The notes below the pieces were generated by a model. That model was not told where the DNA came from. It was given only the letters and a program-made list of their open reading frames with translations, and did not search any database. Made by a program: the position numbers and the translations under genes. A stretch of 5,957 bases of DNA from Neisseriaceae bacterium (lineage in GTDB: Bacteria; Pseudomonadota; Gammaproteobacteria; Burkholderiales; Neisseriaceae). Of this stretch, positions 4,676 through 5,957 are shown one piece after another. Location: positions 1 through 5,957 of the forward strand of contig JAGNPU010000130.1 of the NCBI GenBank assembly GCA_017989485.1, in the 5' to 3' direction. Position 1 is the stretch's first letter. Each line of letters starts with the position of its first letter.

Positions 4676-5957
4676 ATGACTTATCAAGCCCCCATTGACG
4701 ACATGCTGTTTGTGTTGAATGACCTGCATGATTTTGCGGCCGTGGCGGCGGCCTGTGGCTGCGAAGACGCCAGTGCCGATTTGGTTGAGGCCATTTTGGC
4801 CGAGGGTGCCAAGCTGGCTGAAGAGGTGATTGCGCCGCTCAACCACAGCGGTGATGTGGCCGGCGTCAAGCTAGACGCCGACGGCCACATCGCGACCCCC
4901 GACGGCTTTAAAGAGGCGTATCAGGCCTTTGTCGACGGCGGTTGGGGCGGCATTCAGTTTGGCACCGAATACGATGGCCAAGGGCTGCCGTTTGCTTTAG
5001 CCACGCCGATACAGGAAATGATCCATGCGGCCAATATGGCATGGGGGCTGTGTCCACTCTTGAGCCAGGGGGCAGTGGAGGCGATAGAACAAAATGCTTC
5101 TGCGGCCCTGAAGGCCACTTTTTTACCCAAGATGGTGAGCGCCCAATGGAGCGGCACCATGAATTTGACCGAGCCGCAGGCCGGCTCAGACTTAGCCAAT
5201 ATACGCACCACGGCCACGGCCGCGGGCGAGCATTATTTAATCCATGGCCAAAAGTGCTTCATCACCTGGGGTGAGCACGACATGGCAGAAAACATTGTGC
5301 ATTTGGTCTTGGCCAGATTGCCTGGCGCGCCAGAAGGCGTGCGGGGTATTTCCCTCTTTTTGGTGCCTAAGTTTTTGGTCAATGCCGATGGCAGCCTAGG
5401 GCAGCGCAACGACTGTCAGGTGCTGTCGATTGAACACAAAATGGGCATCCACGCCAGCCCAACCTGCGTGATGAGTTTTGGCGACCATGGCGGGGCCGTT
5501 GGCTATCTGGTCGGCGAAGCCAATCGGGGCTTGGCCTGCATGTTCACCATGATGAACAATGCCCGGCTGACCGTGGGCCTGCAGGGCGTGTCGATTGCCG
5601 AGCGTGCCTATCAGCATGCCTTAGGTTATAGCCTAGAGCGGGTTCAGGGCGTGGCACCAGGCTTTAGTCAACCAGGGCCGATTATTCATCACCCAGACGT
5701 ACGCCGCATGTTGCTGTTGATGCGCAGCCTCACCGAAGCGGGTCGAGCCTTGGCCTATTTAGCCTGCCAGGCAGTGGACTTGGCAAAATTAACGGGCGAG
5801 GCACAGGCCTATCAGCAACGGCGTTTGGACCTGTTGACGCCTCTGGTCAAGGGCTGGTGTACCGAAATGGCCCAAGAAGTGACCTATCTTGGGGTGCAAT
5901 GCCACGGCGGCAGCGGCTTTGTGGAAGAAGCCGGTGCGGCGCAATATCAGCGTGACG
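4676..5957 (+). CDS. Acyl-CoA dehydrogenase, large DmdC/AcdA-like subfamily (partial, 3' end outside window)
   Basis: The first 427 residues of an FAD-dependent acyl-CoA dehydrogenase, open to the window end. Members of this subfamily are about 590 residues, so roughly 70 percent is present. The start MTYQAPIDDMLFVLNDL is the short N-terminal extension typical of this group. It is followed by the helical domain, then MNLTEPQAGSDL (162-173), which helps hold FAD and substrate. FITWGEHD (195-202) and IEHKMGIHASPTC (252-264) are beta-domain landmarks. HGGSGFVEEAG (410-420) leads to QYQRD at the edge. The catalytic glutamate, normally in a YEGT motif about eight residues further on, lies outside the window. 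The enzyme should oxidise acyl-CoA to trans-2-enoyl-CoA, passing electrons to ETF. The substrate is undecided: fatty acyl-CoA is likeliest, with 3-methylmercaptopropionyl-CoA as a subfamily alternative. GGGAG (4663-4667) lies eight bases before ATG 4676, immediately after the reductase stop, which indicates tight co-transcription. Confidence 0.94.
   Translation, partial: MTYQAPIDDMLFVLNDLHDFAAVAAACGCEDASADLVEAILAEGAKLAEEVIAPLNHSGDVAGVKLDADGHIATPDGFKEAYQAFVDGGWGGIQFGTEYDGQGLPFALATPIQEMIHAANMAWGLCPLLSQGAVEAIEQNASAALKATFLPKMVSAQWSGTMNLTEPQAGSDLANIRTTATAAGEHYLIHGQKCFITWGEHDMAENIVHLVLARLPGAPEGVRGISLFLVPKFLVNADGSLGQRNDCQVLSIEHKMGIHASPTCVMSFGDHGGAVGYLVGEANRGLACMFTMMNNARLTVGLQGVSIAERAYQHALGYSLERVQGVAPGFSQPGPIIHHPDVRRMLLLMRSLTEAGRALAYLACQAVDLAKLTGEAQAYQQRRLDLLTPLVKGWCTEMAQEVTYLGVQCHGGSGFVEEAGAAQYQRD

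Noticed and set aside
4942..5274. Plus-strand open frame of 110 codons in another frame of the acyl-CoA dehydrogenase
   Set aside because: The dehydrogenase frame with its TEPQAGSD motif is uninterrupted through this stretch; the other frame is incidental.

Overview
The window looks like chromosomal DNA from a proteobacterium, most likely a betaproteobacterium. This is inferred from moderate-to-high GC, dense coding, Shine-Dalgarno (SD) sites of the AGGAG/GGGAG type, a Cupriavidus-like acetoacetyl-CoA reductase, a MatA-type malonyl-CoA decarboxylase and a FixL/TtrS-like histidine kinase. The genus cannot be fixed from the sequence alone. There are no mobile elements, tRNA/rRNA genes, CRISPR repeats or phage genes.

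Layout: two gene clusters diverge from a 163-bp control region (2272-2434). Leftward (minus strand) are a MaoC-type (R)-specific enoyl-CoA hydratase (2271-1834), an ISOC1/2-like isochorismatase-family cysteine hydrolase (1805-1260), and the start of a soluble two-PAS histidine kinase (1186 to beyond base 1). Rightward (plus strand) are malonyl-CoA decarboxylase (2435-3835), a PhaB-type acetoacetyl-CoA reductase (3916-4662), and a large DmdC/AcdA-type acyl-CoA dehydrogenase (4676 to beyond 5957). The kinase and the dehydrogenase are cut by the window edges.

The four CoA-handling enzymes make chemical sense together. The dehydrogenase would make 2-enoyl-CoA and the hydratase would convert that to (R)-3-hydroxyacyl-CoA. 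The reductase makes (R)-3-hydroxybutyryl-CoA from acetoacetyl-CoA, and the decarboxylase turns malonyl-CoA (or a methylmalonyl-type analogue) into acetyl-CoA. This suggests a short-chain acyl-CoA module feeding (R)-3-hydroxyacyl-CoA, and so possibly polyhydroxyalkanoate. No PHA synthase, thiolase or malonyl-CoA synthetase (matB) is in view, so the pathway is an inference. The hydrolase and kinase have no evident biochemical link to it.

The most notable non-coding feature is a 35-bp extended dyad (2330-2364) with a perfect 16-bp palindromic core, placed almost centrally between the two divergent start codons. It is a strong candidate operator for a dimeric regulator controlling both clusters. 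A 13-bp perfect inverted repeat (1210-1256) separates the hydrolase gene from the kinase gene. I see no clear novel defence, mobile or RNA system; this is mostly a recognisable metabolic region with some unexplained regulatory structure.
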